DNA of 64,000 nt, from the NCBI GenBank assembly GCA_022457155.1, contig JAJGOT010000607.1:50001-114000 (forward strand), written 5' to 3'. The position numbers and the translations under genes were made by a program. How positions within the stretch are numbered: position 1 is the first letter of the stretch; every line of letters starts with the position of its first letter. Positions 1 through 14,000 of the stretch are shown here, in pieces. The DNA comes from Cladopsammia gracilis (Eukaryota > Cnidaria > Anthozoa > Scleractinia > Dendrophylliidae). The notes beneath the pieces are model-generated. The model did no database searches. It saw only the letters and a list, made by a program, of their open reading frames with translations, and had not been told where the DNA came from.

Positions 1-336
1 ACTGTTCTTCGCAATCGATTTCGAAGAGTCGTCCTTTTGGGAATTCTGGCGTAACTTTGAAGTCTTTGGTACTCAGTGAGACTTTGAATTTGCGTATTGT
101 AAGTTCCGAGCAACGCTCTGCAATTCCAAATCCTCCTCTTAATCTTTGAAGGAATCCATGCAACGTTTGGTCGCTAATGGCACCAATCGCCATTTCAAAT
201 GTCCAGCGCATTGCTGGCTTCTCCACTCCATTTTGGTAAATCGCTGCAGTCACTGGCAGCAACATACGGTCAATGTTTCTACCAAGATCGACCACATCCA
301 TCCTCAGGACTTTCGAATTCACCAGCTGAACATGTG
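1..336 (-). CDS. partial coding exon of an unidentified gene, running off the left edge
   Basis: On the minus strand one frame stays open for about 113 codons from near 340 to the window start. Its composition is protein-like and not repetitive, with segments such as VLRMDVVDLGRNIDRMLLPV and FLQRLRGGFGIAERCSEL. The other two minus frames hit stops quickly. Two plausible splice acceptors fit the frame: a pyrimidine-rich stretch ending GACAG places the exon start at 336, and TTCAG places it at 325 in phase 0. Upstream (higher coordinates) the sequence becomes a GC-rich minisatellite, so this is probably an internal or last exon. I do not recognise the family. It could be host-encoded or part of a mobile element. 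No signal peptide, membrane segment or catalytic motif is visible in this piece. Confidence 0.55.
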
Positions 337-367
337 CTGTCAAAATTGACAAAATTGACCAGGTCTG

Positions 368-580
368 ACCTGGCATCGGTTGCACGTTTTCCCGCGCTTG
401 GCATCGGTTGCATGTTTTCCTGCGCTTGGCACTAGTTATACGCTTTCCCGCGCTTAGCACTTGTTTCCTTTTTTCCCGCGCTTGGCACCACTAAGTTGCA
501 CCTTTTTCTTTCAGCTCTTGGCACTGGGTCATGTTTTCCACGCCTGGACACGGTTGACAATTGCACCTTTTCCCGGGCTG
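368..580. repeat. degenerate GC-rich minisatellite
   Basis: About seven imperfect units of roughly 28-30 bp carry the core TTTTCCCGCGCTTGGCAC. The same core reappears once at about 24045 inside a MITE (23899-24180), so the array may have expanded from an element of that family. Confidence 0.7.
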
Positions 581-3194
581 TATTGATTATCAATAGTCTT
601 TAGAAAACCGCTATAACATCGTTAAAGTTAAATATTAAACCAATTGTCGGCACTTGTCGGAAAAGAACGATTTCAGCGCCAGAGGTAGAGACGAGTAGAC
701 ACGAAAGATGGGAACAAAAACTTGCCAAAGAAATCAGAAAACAGCAGAAAATCTTCTATCACCCCCATGTTTATGTAAAAAACGTAGGGCCTTATAATTT
801 TTTGTGTTTGTTCCCCTGCTCCCTAACCTATTTGATGTTCCCTTGTTCCCTACGATTTTTTTGCTTTGTTCCCGTGTTCCCATTGCCAAATTTCCCGTGT
901 TCCCTTGTTCCCCAAAAACCCCTGGGAGACCCTCAGAAATGATATTTACTGTGGGGAAATTATGTATTTTTGAAAGATGTCAAAGCCATTTAATCCGCAT
1001 GATCTTCAACAAATTGCATATTACCCACCAACAGTTCTGTTTTAAATACCAGTTAATTCTGACACTCAGATAAATTACATATGGCAAAGTATTGACTACT
1101 TTAGCCAAGTAAACATACAAACGATGCTTCTCCCAAATCATTGGTACCATAATAATGATGTGGTGACTCAATGACGACCATTTTTAAGCGATGACGAAGT
1201 CATCGCGTTATTGCCATCGTGCCGTGGTGTCCGGATGTCTGTCCGGATTACACCCGAGAAACATTGGGAACTAGCCTTGGAAGATAAGGTCACGCGACCA
1301 CCTCGTCTTTGCTCCGCCATTTTGTTTTTCTGTTTCAAATTTAACACCGCCGTGCTTTATTTATCGTGAATATATTTTCGCTCACTTGCAAACAAACAGA
1401 CACGAAGTGATATACATACATCAGCAGTACATACTCGCACTCGCGATAGACAAAAGGTCTACACTAAATTATCGAGTCTGGGCGCTGAACTTTCGGAACA
1501 AATCTTTGCCTGTCTCAGAAAGAACTTGTCAGAACTGAAGGCCACAAATAGCACTGAAATAGCATTGATTTACTGAACTTGACTTATAACTGAGTTTCCT
1601 ACGAGAGCTGTAGTGTGCGGTGATTCGCGATCAGTTGTGTACAGAATATCGGAGCAACTGGATTCAAGCTAAAAAAATAAAGGTAAGCCATCATTACCAG
1701 CATATTGTGTATACAGTTATGGTATCTTTAATGCAATTTTGAGCCGCTGTGGGGTTGTATAATGCTCATCTCAAAGCCAGAGAATGTTTAAATCGTGTCA
1801 AAGGAAAATTCTGGTCTATGTTGACAGTTGTTATTTGTGTTTTATCTAGAAGCTGTATACCTTTCAACGATGAGAAATGTTGTTTATGCGTGGCAAATGA
1901 GTTACTACACTAAGCTTTGGTTCACACAAATCTGCATGTATCGTACGGTTGTTATTTCCACTTTTGATTCGACTTGCTAACGATGTAGAAGTGAATCCTA
2001 GTGCTTGCGCATGCTATTTTCAGCTATTTTGTGGATACCTCAAAGATAGTTACAGCTGATTTTCATCAGGGCAATGTCTCGCTGTTTGGAAGTAATTCTG
2101 GTAAACAGTGTGTAGCTATTAACTTACATATGTCTCATATAAGAGATTGTCATTTACCATTACAACAATTGCCCAACCTCCCCGTCAAAAATAGAAAGAA
2201 TGGTCCATCCCTAAATGTAATAGTTTTTTCTATACATAAAATGACATCTCTCAGTTCCCAAATTGAATTCTTCACCATCCATTTTATCTCTAAATGAAGC
2301 ACTTTAATTCCTCTTTTAAGTCCCCATAAAGCCATTTTGATTTTAAACTTTAGTATGACAAAACACTTAAAAAAATGAACTGAATCTTAAGGTACTTCAT
2401 TTATTTTCTTTTTAAAGGGACTCAATCACCTCCACTCAATGCATCTGCAAACATTTAGCACATTAACCAATGCTGGTAATAATGATGAAAAGTCTCAAGT
2501 GCTGAAGAAACTGGTGACCTGCTGTATGTGCATTAATGAAACCACAAGATGTCTACCAATAATCTCTGAAAACATGTTCAGAGCTGACAAAGTCTTTTCA
2601 ATTTGTGAAGCACAAACATGGAAACAATTTCCAGTTGTTGTCATTTATCAACTGTAACAGTTTTAATGATGTACATTGTACAGTTCGAATTGTGCTTCCT
2701 GTATTAACACTTCATAGTAAGGCTGTAAGGAAATTTATCAGAAAACAACCATCCGGACAACAATGGACTGACTATCATGTAACTTGCAAAATGTACAAAT
2801 ATTGAATTGCACACAAGTGAAACTAACTCAGATGTAATTTGAAAATGGAAATGTTACCAGTGCTTAATGGGTGTGTGACATATATTAAGCCTGATCAGCA
2901 TAAAATTATACCAACCAAGTGACACAAATATGAAGGGAAAATGATGAATTGTTTTGATTTTGCGCACGAGTTTGTGCAATATGGTTTAAATAAAATGTAC
3001 AATTACCAATGCAGCAACCACAATTGTGTGATATACTTTCTCATGCATACCATGAGTATTGGTGTCAGCCAGGGCCTTAAAGGCCCAGTAATAACCATGA
3101 CGCTCATTATTGTTATTTATTTGAACACGGGATCGAGACTTACATTGTTTTTATCAAGCAATGCATAATGGTCACTACTGGGTCTTCAACAGGA

Positions 3195-3300
3195 GGTTTT
3201 GGTATAAAAAGGGCTTAGCCCGGGGCCTGACCTGGCCATTCTCACGTTCAGTTTTCAATCAAACACAACAAAAGAATCAACAACTGACAAACATATGTTA
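3195..3300 (+). promoter_or_regulatory. TATA-type core promoter cassette, copy 1
   Basis: A strong TATA box (GGTATAAAAAGG at 3201) is followed by CTTAGCCCGG, then GGCCATTCTCAC where an initiator would sit, then CAACTGACAAA. The same ordered blocks recur at 50922-51005. No gene can be assigned downstream. It may be the promoter of a dispersed element. Confidence 0.4.
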
Positions 3301-4880
3301 TTCCTACGACCATAAGTACAAAAATTGAAAATGTTTGGAAAAAACGTCATTGTAGCAATGAAAGTTCTACACCGACCCTCTTCTAATGGAACTTCGCATT
3401 TAAATCGAGTGATTCACTGATTTTATTCCAGACCTATTGATTTAACGCCAAGTTGAAACTCGTCGTCGCTTTTGTACGCATTGCGTACCTATTTTTATGT
3501 TTATATTGCACTATTGAGGTAATAAGCTCCTGCACATACTTCGAAAGCTGTGGCATATTGGGAAAGTAACTTTAAAGAAATTCATCATAAAAGTGAGAAA
3601 GAACTTGGTTTACTCACCAAACTCACTGCCTTTTGCGTCCTTCGCATCATGTTTCGCGTCGTTCGCATCAGGCAAAAAGCAGATGATTTTTTACGAAGAT
3701 AAGCTTACTCGAGACCTTTCGCTCGGACTCAATTCCCTGGATTCAATTGGTCCCGAATATCCCTTTGCTTGCTCCGCGTCTGCTCCGGTGATCGAGCCCC
3801 AATTCCGAATACTCCGACTGTTGTAAACGACAAAATATCGACGTGGTTACATTACGCATTGATCTTATACTTCATGTAACAAGTCACGTAAGGGAAACTT
3901 CGGTGAAACCATATGAACATTACATCATATCTTACCGTATATGAAGTATTTATCGAATTTTTCTCTAACATAGTGTCTACGTGCTGCGCACTAGACACAA
4001 AAATTATTTCCATCTAGCCCACTAACTGAACGCCTGGAAGAGGCTAATTTCCATCTTGCACTGCTAAATGGAAGCCCCAAAATCTCAAAATCTTCAACTT
4101 GGAACACAAGTTTCATGAAAACGACGGTCTTGAAACAAAAACACACGAGCGATTATCATTTCCACTGAAGCCTTTATTATGTTGGTCTCCAATAACCCAC
4201 GAAGGTCCGCTTCACAAATGAAACCCTCCTGAAGTGAAACATGAAATATTTCTCTGAAAAGCACTTTTGATCAAGAGAGGAAACGTTTAGAAGTATAGCA
4301 TTACATACAAAATTTAAGCTTACAAGCACACTTTCCCATTTCCGCAACCAGTCACTTCCTCATACCCGTGAGTTCTCTATTACTTATTCAGCGTAAACAA
4401 AGATTTATATCAAATATTCTGGTCACGTTCTTCCTTAGTTTGCCTTTCAAATAAGCACTACCGTGTCAGCAATGTGTTGAAAATATTTTTTCTCAATTTC
4501 TCAACTTCCTTCTCTGCGTATTAAACAGATATTTGCTCAAAACCATCACCAGCTAAATACGTATCTTGAAGGTGGTCGGGGGGTTGAGGAGAAGGCTTAA
4601 TACCTGCTGTTAGGGCTATGGAAAGGATAGGTGCAAATTCAGCCTTTTAGCTAGTTTAAAGATTTTGCGTTTTTGGTCTTAGCCAGGCAACTATGAGAAC
4701 GTAAATATACATTTATTTTCTCTCATGATAGATACATGGAGAGATATACATTTGTATCCAAAAAAGATAACAGAAGCAAATTGGAAAGCATTAGGGGTCA
4801 TCGCATTTGACCAAGCCCCCCCCCCCCCCTTCCCGAACGCACTTGGGAGATGACGTATGCCAGGCTACTCAGCACAACTC

Positions 4881-4886
4881 ATGTAA
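4881..4886 (+). promoter_or_regulatory. minimal start-stop upstream ORF (ATG TAA)
   Basis: An ATG immediately followed by TAA lies 9 nt before the convertase start codon (4896). Such start-stop elements can stall ribosomes and lower downstream translation. Whether it is in the mature 5' UTR depends on where transcription starts, which the sequence does not show. Confidence 0.3.
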
Positions 4887-4895
4887 ACAGGCGGA

Positions 4896-5069
4896 ATGGC
4901 GGAGTCGAGAGCAGTAATTTTGAGTTCTGTCCTGTGGATAATACTTTTTACTGGGACTAAAATTTCTGCCGAAGATATTTATAGAAATATTTGGGCCGTG
5001 AAGATTCGTGGTAGTTTTCAGGAAGCGAAGCAGTTAGCCCTCAGACATGGTTTCGTGTATGACAAACAT
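4896..5069 (+). CDS. convertase exon 1: signal peptide and start of prodomain
   Basis: Encodes residues 1-58. The ATG has a good context (GGCGGAATGG). A hydrophobic core ([14 protein letters not shown]) and a likely cleavage after KISA give the signal peptide. The prodomain begins with [10 protein letters not shown] and ends with [12 protein letters not shown], close to the family pattern of W-A-V and H-G-F. The exon ends in phase 0 at CAT|GTAAGT. Confidence 0.85.
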
Positions 5070-8000
5070 GTAAGTGCTCTTCCGCCATTAGGCACTCTAT
5101 CTATTATAGCTACTTATTCGCAGAGTTCAGCGAGAAGCGTGTAAACATCATCATGACTACAGATAGTGGTAATGTTGCAGGTAAAATCCATTCTCAGTTT
5201 GAATCAGTATTCAATACAGTGTGTAGGTTAAATGTGTTCCCAAATATATGTTGTGGTGCAATTTTGTCCTTGGTGCAAATTTTATTTTCCTTTGTTTTTG
5301 GGTATGGAAATGTATGATAATGTATTATAATGAGTTTTAAACAAAGGAAAATAAATTTGCACCAAGGACAATATTTCACCACAACGTATATTCACTCTAG
5401 GAAAAGCTAACCCTAACCCTATCACAAAGCTAACCGTCACCCCAAGCACAAAGACACATGTAGCCAATGGTGAGATGGTTAGCTTAATGTGTTAAGGCTG
5501 ATTTAGATGGCACAACTTTTGCCTACAATTATTGCATCGTCCTGCTCTTGCCATACATATAACACAAATTGCGTCGTTTAAATCAGCCTACAACTCATTC
5601 ATAACTAGTGTTGCATGCAACACAAAAAAAGTTATAGGATTTTGAAACGTTTTAAAACCCTATAACAATCGTAACCACATACAATGTTATGTGTGTTGCA
5701 TACAGTTTTCACCTGACGCAAGCAGTTTGCGCTACAAAAAATCCCATGCAACAAAGTTTTGCTGTGTAAATCAACCTTTAGAGGTAGCTGAGGTTAGCTT
5801 TGTGCTGAGGTTAGGGTTAGCTTAAACATTTAAACATTTTAAATTTTTTAACCTTGATTCAACCTGAGAACAGACTGATTTGACCTGCAACAAATACACC
5901 TGGTTAGCTTTGTGTTAGAGTTAGCTAGGGTTAGCTTAGTATGTTAGAGTTAGCTAGGGTTAGCTTTATGTTAGAGTTAGCTAGGGTTAGCTTTGTGTTA
6001 GAGTTAGCTAGGGTTAATTTTGTGTTAGAGTTAGCTAGGGTTAGCTTTGTGTTAGAGTTAGCTAGGGTTAGCTTTGTATAAGAGTTAGCTAGGGTTAGCT
6101 TTGTATAAGAGTTAGCTAGGGTTAGCTTTGTGTTAGAGCTACATGTTAAAGCTTTGTGCTAGGGTTAGGGTCAGCTTACCAAGATTGAATGCACTGGGTA
6201 CACAGACTTTGAATACTGATCTAACCTGAGACCAGATTTTACCTGCAACAGTAACACCTAATCAGAATTCAAATTCAGCAAATTTGCATGTTGTGCCTGC
6301 GCGCACCTGTATTTTGTAAGGAGTGTAGAATTGCCTGACATGTCTAATCTAACATTCAGTAATCAAACTCAATCAAAACATCAATCATTCGATAAGGTTT
6401 GGCAATTGAACATACAAGTCATGTAGTCAGAACTCACAAGAAAACTTGTTAATTTAATGCAATCAAATGTTTGAGTACCAGATGGCAATGATAGTCAATA
6501 AAACCATAACAGCACATTTGATTACCAAACACCCATTTGTTTGTTTGAGTAGAAATTCTCATAAAAGCAAAGTTATAAAAAAATGCCTAAATATTGTCGA
6601 AAAGTTCTCAGATACATGTATACATGTATATGCATAATGTAAATCCCACATACATGTTACCTTTTAAAAATAAAGAAAAAATTAGAAGAAAAAAATTAAT
6701 CCAAGAAAATTTTAAATTCATACCATTCCTGGGTGCCATACCTGAGATGGACATTCCTGTTATGCTTTTGCTCCGGACTTCATGAATACATGTGTATAAT
6801 TTGCTTGATGATATATGCCAGAAGATATATTTTGCACAATAGCCAGCATGTCTACACATCCCTCGGGAATGAATTCAAAGGGCTGAGGAAGAAGTTAGTC
6901 ACATGCCATAAAATCCCATTGGGTTTCTAAAGTCATCCACCTGACCAGGGTGGGGTTTTGACTGGCTAATAATAAAATGAATAATTAATGAGTTTGAGAA
7001 TAAATTATAAATTAATATTTTATTACATGCATGTCACCAGATTCTGGCATTCATTAATGACTTTTTGCATGTGTTTGAAACATTTGTTATATAAACCAAC
7101 TGTTTTATTATGTGACATCTGCTGTCAATTGGAATGAGTAAACATACCTGAAGTATCTAGTTCTCGAAAGTACAACTTTTGTTTTTTAATGTATGGACTT
7201 GTTATGATTGTCTTTTGCTTGTATTTTCACTAGCTGAGGGTTTTATTATACTCTGTCATTGTCATGATCTTCAATATCGCAACACAAAATACATTTTCAC
7301 TGTATTACAAGCATTGTCAGTTGTCTGATAATTGAAAAATATCAGATTACATTAATATAAAAATTGAATGATGTAGATGTAGATGTACATGTGATATTAT
7401 GACAGTGTAATTCAATATAGTGGACATTGCTACCCTGGGTGTTTGAAAGCCAGTTAAATCTTAACCTTGGGTTGAATCTGTTGTTGGAAAACACATTAAG
7501 GCTAACCTCAGGTAACAGTGGGTTAAATTTAACCCTCCTAGCCAGGTGGGTTAAAAAACTAACCTTGGGTTAAAAAGCTGACAAATGTTCGATGATTTAA
7601 GACAGTGAAACGTTCTCAAAAACAACAATAAATTTGTGGAAGATGAATAACGTCCTCACCATAGCTGGGCAACAACCTTCTTTCTGTATGACAAGTTGTG
7701 AAAGAGTGTTATAATGGTGAAATTGGCACTGTGCCAATCAAGGCTTAACTCGTCACTTATCAAAAGCAATGTGGTGGAACAATGACAAGCGAGCAATGCA
7801 GTCATCAAATTGAAACTCCAACAGTTCTCCCTGGCTTAGTTTCTACCTTTTACCAGATAAATAGGGTTCTTAAAATTCCATGAAGAGTTTTTTCACTTTT
7901 CAAACAGTAAGAGCAACGGTAGCAATTATTTTGTGGCACAATGCCATTGAACAATGCCATTTCAACCTCCGGTTAACAAACCTGCGGTCAAGAAATTTAA

Positions 8001-11000
8001 CCTCTAGTTACACTGTAGGCCTAACCGGGGGTTAGTTAATTAACCCTGCTTTCGAACAACTGGGCCCAGACCTGTGACCTCGTAGAGTTGGACTTCAATA
8101 GGTAGACTCCAAAATTTCAAAAGAAGAAGGTTGAATTAGCTGTCCATCCAAACATTTAGCAGCGTGCAGTGGACACATGCTCACCAAAGGGAGCCTATTA
8201 ATTTTAAAAAAGAAACCAAAACTTTGTCTTTTGACAAAATGTGACTACATACATTAAATCACAAGAATTGTTGTTGTTGTTTTTAAGGAAATTTGCAGAG
8301 CCTGTTCTTAAAGTTCTTACAGATACTGTAGGCTGCATCACCTAAAATTGCTTTTTTTTATATTAAATTGAGGACTGTGGGTAAAAAGATGTCACTACAT
8401 TGTAAATACCAGTGCCATACAGTAAATGCAGTGCAGGGATGTAGATAATAGCCGGGACCCGGGAAAATTACGGTTTACCCGTCTGTGAACGACATTTTTC
8501 CTGTGAATGTCATTTTTCCGGCTGTAAAAGCCAAGTGCAGTTTTAAAAGGACTACGTTTTTCTCTTTTTTACCTGTCTGTCAGTTCTATATTTCCCGCTT
8601 GTTAAAAACTGAATCTACATCCCTGCAGTGTACATGTGCTGTCACTACTAATAAGCTAAATTTGACTGATTTCTTCACAGCTCTTTGAGGACTATCACAT
8701 TTTTGAAAGACCGGAGGTAAAGAAGAGGTCAAAAAAGACACCTGAGTCATCTGAAATTGATAGAATGATGGATTCTGAGCCAAAGGTACATGTACATGTG
8801 AGAACTCAAATTGTACAGTGTACATAATGCATGTTGTGGTTCAAGTTTTTCTCTGGTTTTAAAATTTTCACACCAGTTTAATTAATTATTATTTCCTCTT
8901 GTCTTAGATTTATCATACTCTCAGACAAAGGAAAACAAAAGCCATTAACCCATTGGTTCCTACACCGGCCAAAACCGGCCATAACCGGCCATACAAGACT
9001 CCACTGCTTTAAAAAATTGCAACTTTCTCAATCGTGCGAACATTGCCTTAACTATCAGTTGTGAGCATTGACTAGAAAGTCTCTCAAATTGAGATACCCA
9101 ATTTAAACACAAAAAAAGTCAGCCATTTTTGCAGAATATCAGCATTTGAATTTGGACAAGAACAAAAATGACCATTTTTAATGTCATAGAAAAGCAACAA
9201 AAATAACGTTTTTGCCTTTAGTTTGTTTTTATTCAAATCATTGTGGCAAACTCAAAAGGCAACATTCACTTGAAATTCAGTGCTAGTCCTACCTTTTGCT
9301 CTTATTCGTTGCTTGCGGGCCGAGCTACAGCCTCTCATTCTAGTGCATCCTGGCCTTGCCTTGATTTTCGACATCACAACCGCACTGCATGCCGGGTAAT
9401 AACCCCAATTTTTGACAGGATTCGTTCCTTCCATGCATATTTCATATTTATAATACTAAGTCCACAGCCACTCCGACCTACCACCGAAATTTCGCGCTTG
9501 TTGTGTTCTTCAGTGGTCGCAACTTCCAAATATGCCTTGGTAGGTTGAGAAATTCATCCAGAGTCGAGTTCCAAAGCTACCGTTTTGTAGCAGCCATTTT
9601 TCCAGTTCCACGAGCAACGAGCCAAATTTGAAAATGAAGTACAACACCTAACTCGCTTCATTAAGAAAGTGGACGAGCTGAACTACCTTCAAGCTTAATG
9701 ATGCTCATCAGGCAGCTACTAATGATGAATCAAAGGCTCCGGCCTTGCGAGCCAAGTCGTGACTATCAAACAACCATCGGACCGTTTTCTACCCTACACA
9801 AGGTGGGTCCTTTTAGATTGTACATGTTATGACTACTTCCCTTATGTTGCAGATCCACGTACCAATATCTTTTACCAAAGAAGGACCTCTAAAACCTTAA
9901 TGGAATGTGTTTACTAGCGAAAATGAAATATACGGGACAAACTTACCTTTTCCTTCATTTTATTAATGTCAGATATCCTTGCCAAACAATAATAACAAAT
10001 AAAAGAACCCCAACGTTTTCCCAAACCGACGTTTCAGCTCATTGAGCATTCGTAAACACAACAGCCGCAATGGCCGACTTGGTTTACTCCCATTTCAGAC
10101 TCCATGTATGCTATTACCGAAGTGTAACATATCCACAATTTAATAGAAATTTAATATAAAGTTTACGTTGAGCGAGTGACTTTTCTTCAGTAATCGCAAT
10201 AAGTTGTATTCAGGACTTAAAAATGGCTGTGAACTTACCAAAAATGCAGATTGCCTTTATTGCAATTCCACGAAGCAAAATGACGTCACAATGACGTTTC
10301 CAGTAAACTAGAGCCTTCAGTATTTTAAAACAGCAGCACTTTCCATGGTAATTTTAAATATGGAGTCATGAAAGCCCATGGGGCATGTGTATCCAGAAAA
10401 TCGCTCAAAAACGCAAAAATTCTCAGGAGTGAATGGGTTAACTGACCAGTTTGAATTTTTTTTTTAAAAAAAAGAGAAAAAATTGAACCACAACATGTAT
10501 ATTCAATTGTATGCAAGGCATTTTCAAAGTAATATTTTTTTTTCATCATACAGGTGTACATGTACATGTATGTGAACCCCTGTGAAAATGTTGGTGTGAT
10601 CACAACACAATATCACAGTGTTTTTGGCCGACATGATTTTAGGATTGCATGGCCATCTTGAAATTGCGGCGGGCAAAAACGGACTGTGAATTGTGTCGCA
10701 ATTGCAATTTACATCGCTCCCATTAAAAATCGAGATGGCCAAAAATGTGGTGCGATTGTGGGGATATCGCGCCACCAGCCTATAATCCTGGTGGCCAATT
10801 GCATCATCGTGCAACAATTGCGGTAACATTGCTCCTGATGGTGCCATGCTACTACATTTCAACTGATAGTGACATTGCACCGCGATGCTAAAATCGCCTT
10901 CTGATCAAGTGAGTTCATGGCATGATTACATGTAGGTGGTTTGCATGGAGGCCACGTTGATGGTCTGCCACAAACAATGAAAAATTTTTGCATAATAAAA

Positions 11001-14000
11001 TTGAGTTTAATTCATAAATGGGATGGAAATTTCATTATTGTTTTGATCACCAACATGGCTGCCACAGTTATGAGATGAATTCAGCGACCAAAACTACATG
11101 TAGATTTGCTTCATAAAAAGCAAATTGATATGAGTTACATGACTTATGTACAGTTGTATATGTTATAGTAAACAAAGATCAAAGGGCTCTTAAAGCCATC
11201 TCGTTAATGCGTTGAAACATGAGGTTAAAAAAAGAAGAATCTAAAATAAATATAAAATAAATAAGGTAAAGATGGCGTTGTAGAATCAGACATTATGTAG
11301 AAAATGCGAGGCGCAGTAGTCAACTGGATATGGTTCTTGACAGGATAGAGAAGATTGAGAGAACTTGGTTTGAAAATTCGTGTTGGTGCAAGTCAAAAAA
11401 AGTTACGAGTAACAAAGAATCACGAGTGTGAATGTAAATAATTTTGATGTTAGGGAAGTGAAAGTGAAAGACTTTTCCCGCCTTGCTAGCTAATTGACGA
11501 TGAAAATGTGTTGTTGGTTCAATTTACACAGTGCATTTTCAGTTATTCATTGTCTATTTTCTGTTGGGATATTTGACAATTGAAAAGACTTTCTAAATCA
11601 AATACAATAGATTGCCGCAATTTTAAAACAATTAAAAGCCCACATCGATAATACGTCACGTGCAATGACTTTATATCTGATCAGATGATACATTAATATT
11701 AATTATCAAAATATCAATTGACACAACAAATGGTGACTGAATCTTTAATATTCTTTAAAGTAAGGCCCGATTGAAACATTGAACTTCACATTTGCCGAAT
11801 CTAATGGAAGGAGGCCGTAACAACATGTCATTTCTCTAGAGCTGCCTTTCCCCATGCCAGGACAATTTGAGCTATGTTTAGCAGACATCGCGCCATCAGC
11901 CATTTCTTTTTCAACTCTCCAGCAGTATTCGAAAATAGAACGAAAATCAAAATTTATGGTATTTTGCTGTTCCTACTCTTGCATAATGAAACGGAAAGTT
12001 TTGTAGTTAGCTAAAGTATCAAGTCTGCTGTTTTATATATTTTGACGTGAAAAATGGCGGGAAAATGGTGATCACGTGGTCATTTTTCGGTCACGTCTGC
12101 TATGGACGCATATGAGAAAAAAAATATAAGCTAGGAAAAATCTCGATTTGATCGCTTTTTACCAGAATTCACTGCGCCACGAACACATTTTGGGCCAGAA
12201 TGCACTGCGCTACGAACAAGAGCCTCGCTTGCTGCTTCAAGCTGTTGGCTACGAGATTTGTAATATTTTGGTCCAACATGTCCCAGTCGAAATCGGAACT
12301 GAAGTGTCGAAGACTACCACGAGTTGAGCGAGGACTGTGAGGCATGGTGATAGGACCGTTGAATGGCAAACATTTTCGAAGATTGTACGGAATAAAAGAC
12401 AAATTTACTTTGAAATCACTCCGACAGCGGTCGATGAGACTGAACTGAGCTGAGCGCTTGGGGACGCGAAACCTGAGCTGAGCTTGCACTATGAAACCAA
12501 CTTTTGTTAAAAATCCATGAAAAGGCCATGAAAAACTGGTTATCTTCATTTTCATGGCCATGAATATCGCGTTTATGAAATTCATGGTCAAGTCACCGAT
12601 TTTCTTGTGCACCATGAAAATACTGTGAACAATATTCACCGCCATTAAAATGTGTTGAAATCCAACAGAAATTTATTTTCATGGCAATTTCACTTGCCAT
12701 GAAAATGGCTTCTTTGGTATTGCACCATGAAAATCCAGTGACTTTATTTTTCTGAATTTTCATGGTTTTTTCACCCTTTACTAGAATTTTCAAAACCATG
12801 AAAAAGTACTGAAAACAGACTGTACCCTTACAAAATCAAATGTGCCATAAGTATACTTTTTGTATACCATGAGTATACACCAACTCTACACTTGAACCAG
12901 TAGTTTTGAGTATAGATGGTTTTCACTCACGTGACTTTCAGTCCTGTGGGACTCAAATGACAAAGGCCATGGCGGCTATGTTGGTGTACATAACAAAAGA
13001 AGTTCATTAATATTCTTTTGTAGTTGTACACCAATATGGCCGCCGTGACGTAACGTGAAAACCATCGATACTTTTTGTATACATGTTGCAAATGGAACCT
13101 TTGAGCATTGTAACTGATGTATACTATTTGTATACCATGTAAATTCCAAAAAAGTATACATTCAAAACTATCCATTAGCCTTATCGCATTTGTTGTATAC
13201 AAAAAGTATACACCCAAAACTACATGCATATGTATCCCTTATGACATTTGTTGTATACAAAAAGTAGGCACCCAAAACTATCCATTAGCCTCATCAATGT
13301 TATGGCATTTGTTGTATACAAAACGTATATACAAAATGTGAGTTTCTGCACCTATCAAATGTCTAGAGAAATAATATTGACAAGTTTCTTACTTTTCTGA
13401 TTCAGGTTTTTTCTGAGTTTTTATAATTATTAGGCTAGCAGTTTCTTTATCAATAGCCTGTAATTTCAGAAATGCAGTTAATATTTTTCTAAGCTCAAAC
13501 ATAAACAGAAGATATTAGCCTGATTCATAGCTTGCAAGCTCTAGCTTACATGATATGTACAGTCAACAATCTTGTATTCGTTCTTATCCTGTTACAATCA
13601 TCTAGTGTACTTCAATTTCACAATAAAAATCCATTTAATCCAAACCTTTACAAGAAGAATATCTCTTCAATTTACCCTTGGACTTATTTAAGCATTTCCT
13701 AGTTCCTATTTTTAATGGGATGTGAAAGATTTGAAGGGGAATGGCTTCAACATCGATAAAATTCCGCCATCTTACATTTGGAACGTGAATTGGCCGAGTG
13801 AACCTGGGGAGAGTGAGCCAGCAGTCAGCAGTTTTGGCCTATAGAGCATGCACTGTACATGCAGTGAGTTCGTTTTTTTGGCGGAAAATGCTGGAAGCAA
13901 AGTAAAGTGATTCCTAAAACAACCTTAACACACAAAAATATGGATAAATCTTCTTTCTAACGCAAGGTTAGTGAAAGAATGAATATTTGCTGAATCTATA

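Larger units (their letters stand above)
337..4895. other. intergenic stretch between the left-edge exon and the convertase gene
   Basis: No convincing coding exon was found. It holds a degenerate minisatellite (368-580), a short palindrome at 1189-1207 (GCGATGACGAAGTCATCGC), an exon-like block ending in an AAAG|GTAAGC donor context near 1682 with no open frame, a TATA-type core promoter cassette near 3201, and a C run at 4818-4829. Open frames at 2439-2657 and 3593-3826 have no recognisable family. The promoter of the convertase gene must lie here or in an unseen 5' exon, but no TATA box sits just upstream of 4896. Confidence 0.4.
5070..8680 (+). other. convertase intron 1
   Basis: GT-AG intron of 3.6 kb. 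It contains a hairpin MITE (5245-5390), a TTAGGG-bearing minisatellite (5890-6170) with inverted fragments on its left, and a TIR element (7432-8071). No coding exon was seen in the rest. Confidence 0.8.

Noticed and set aside
2439..2657. 72-residue frame MHLQTFSTLTNAGNN...
   Set aside because: Composition is acceptable, but no homolog is known to me and there is no splice or promoter support. Left unannotated.
9243..9548. 101-residue plus-strand frame
   Set aside because: It lies wholly inside the TTAA element at 8945-10441 and has no transposase motif.
10524..10880. 118-residue minus-strand frame
   Set aside because: No family and no conserved motif; mixed composition in a MITE-like GCAATTGCGAC-rich stretch.
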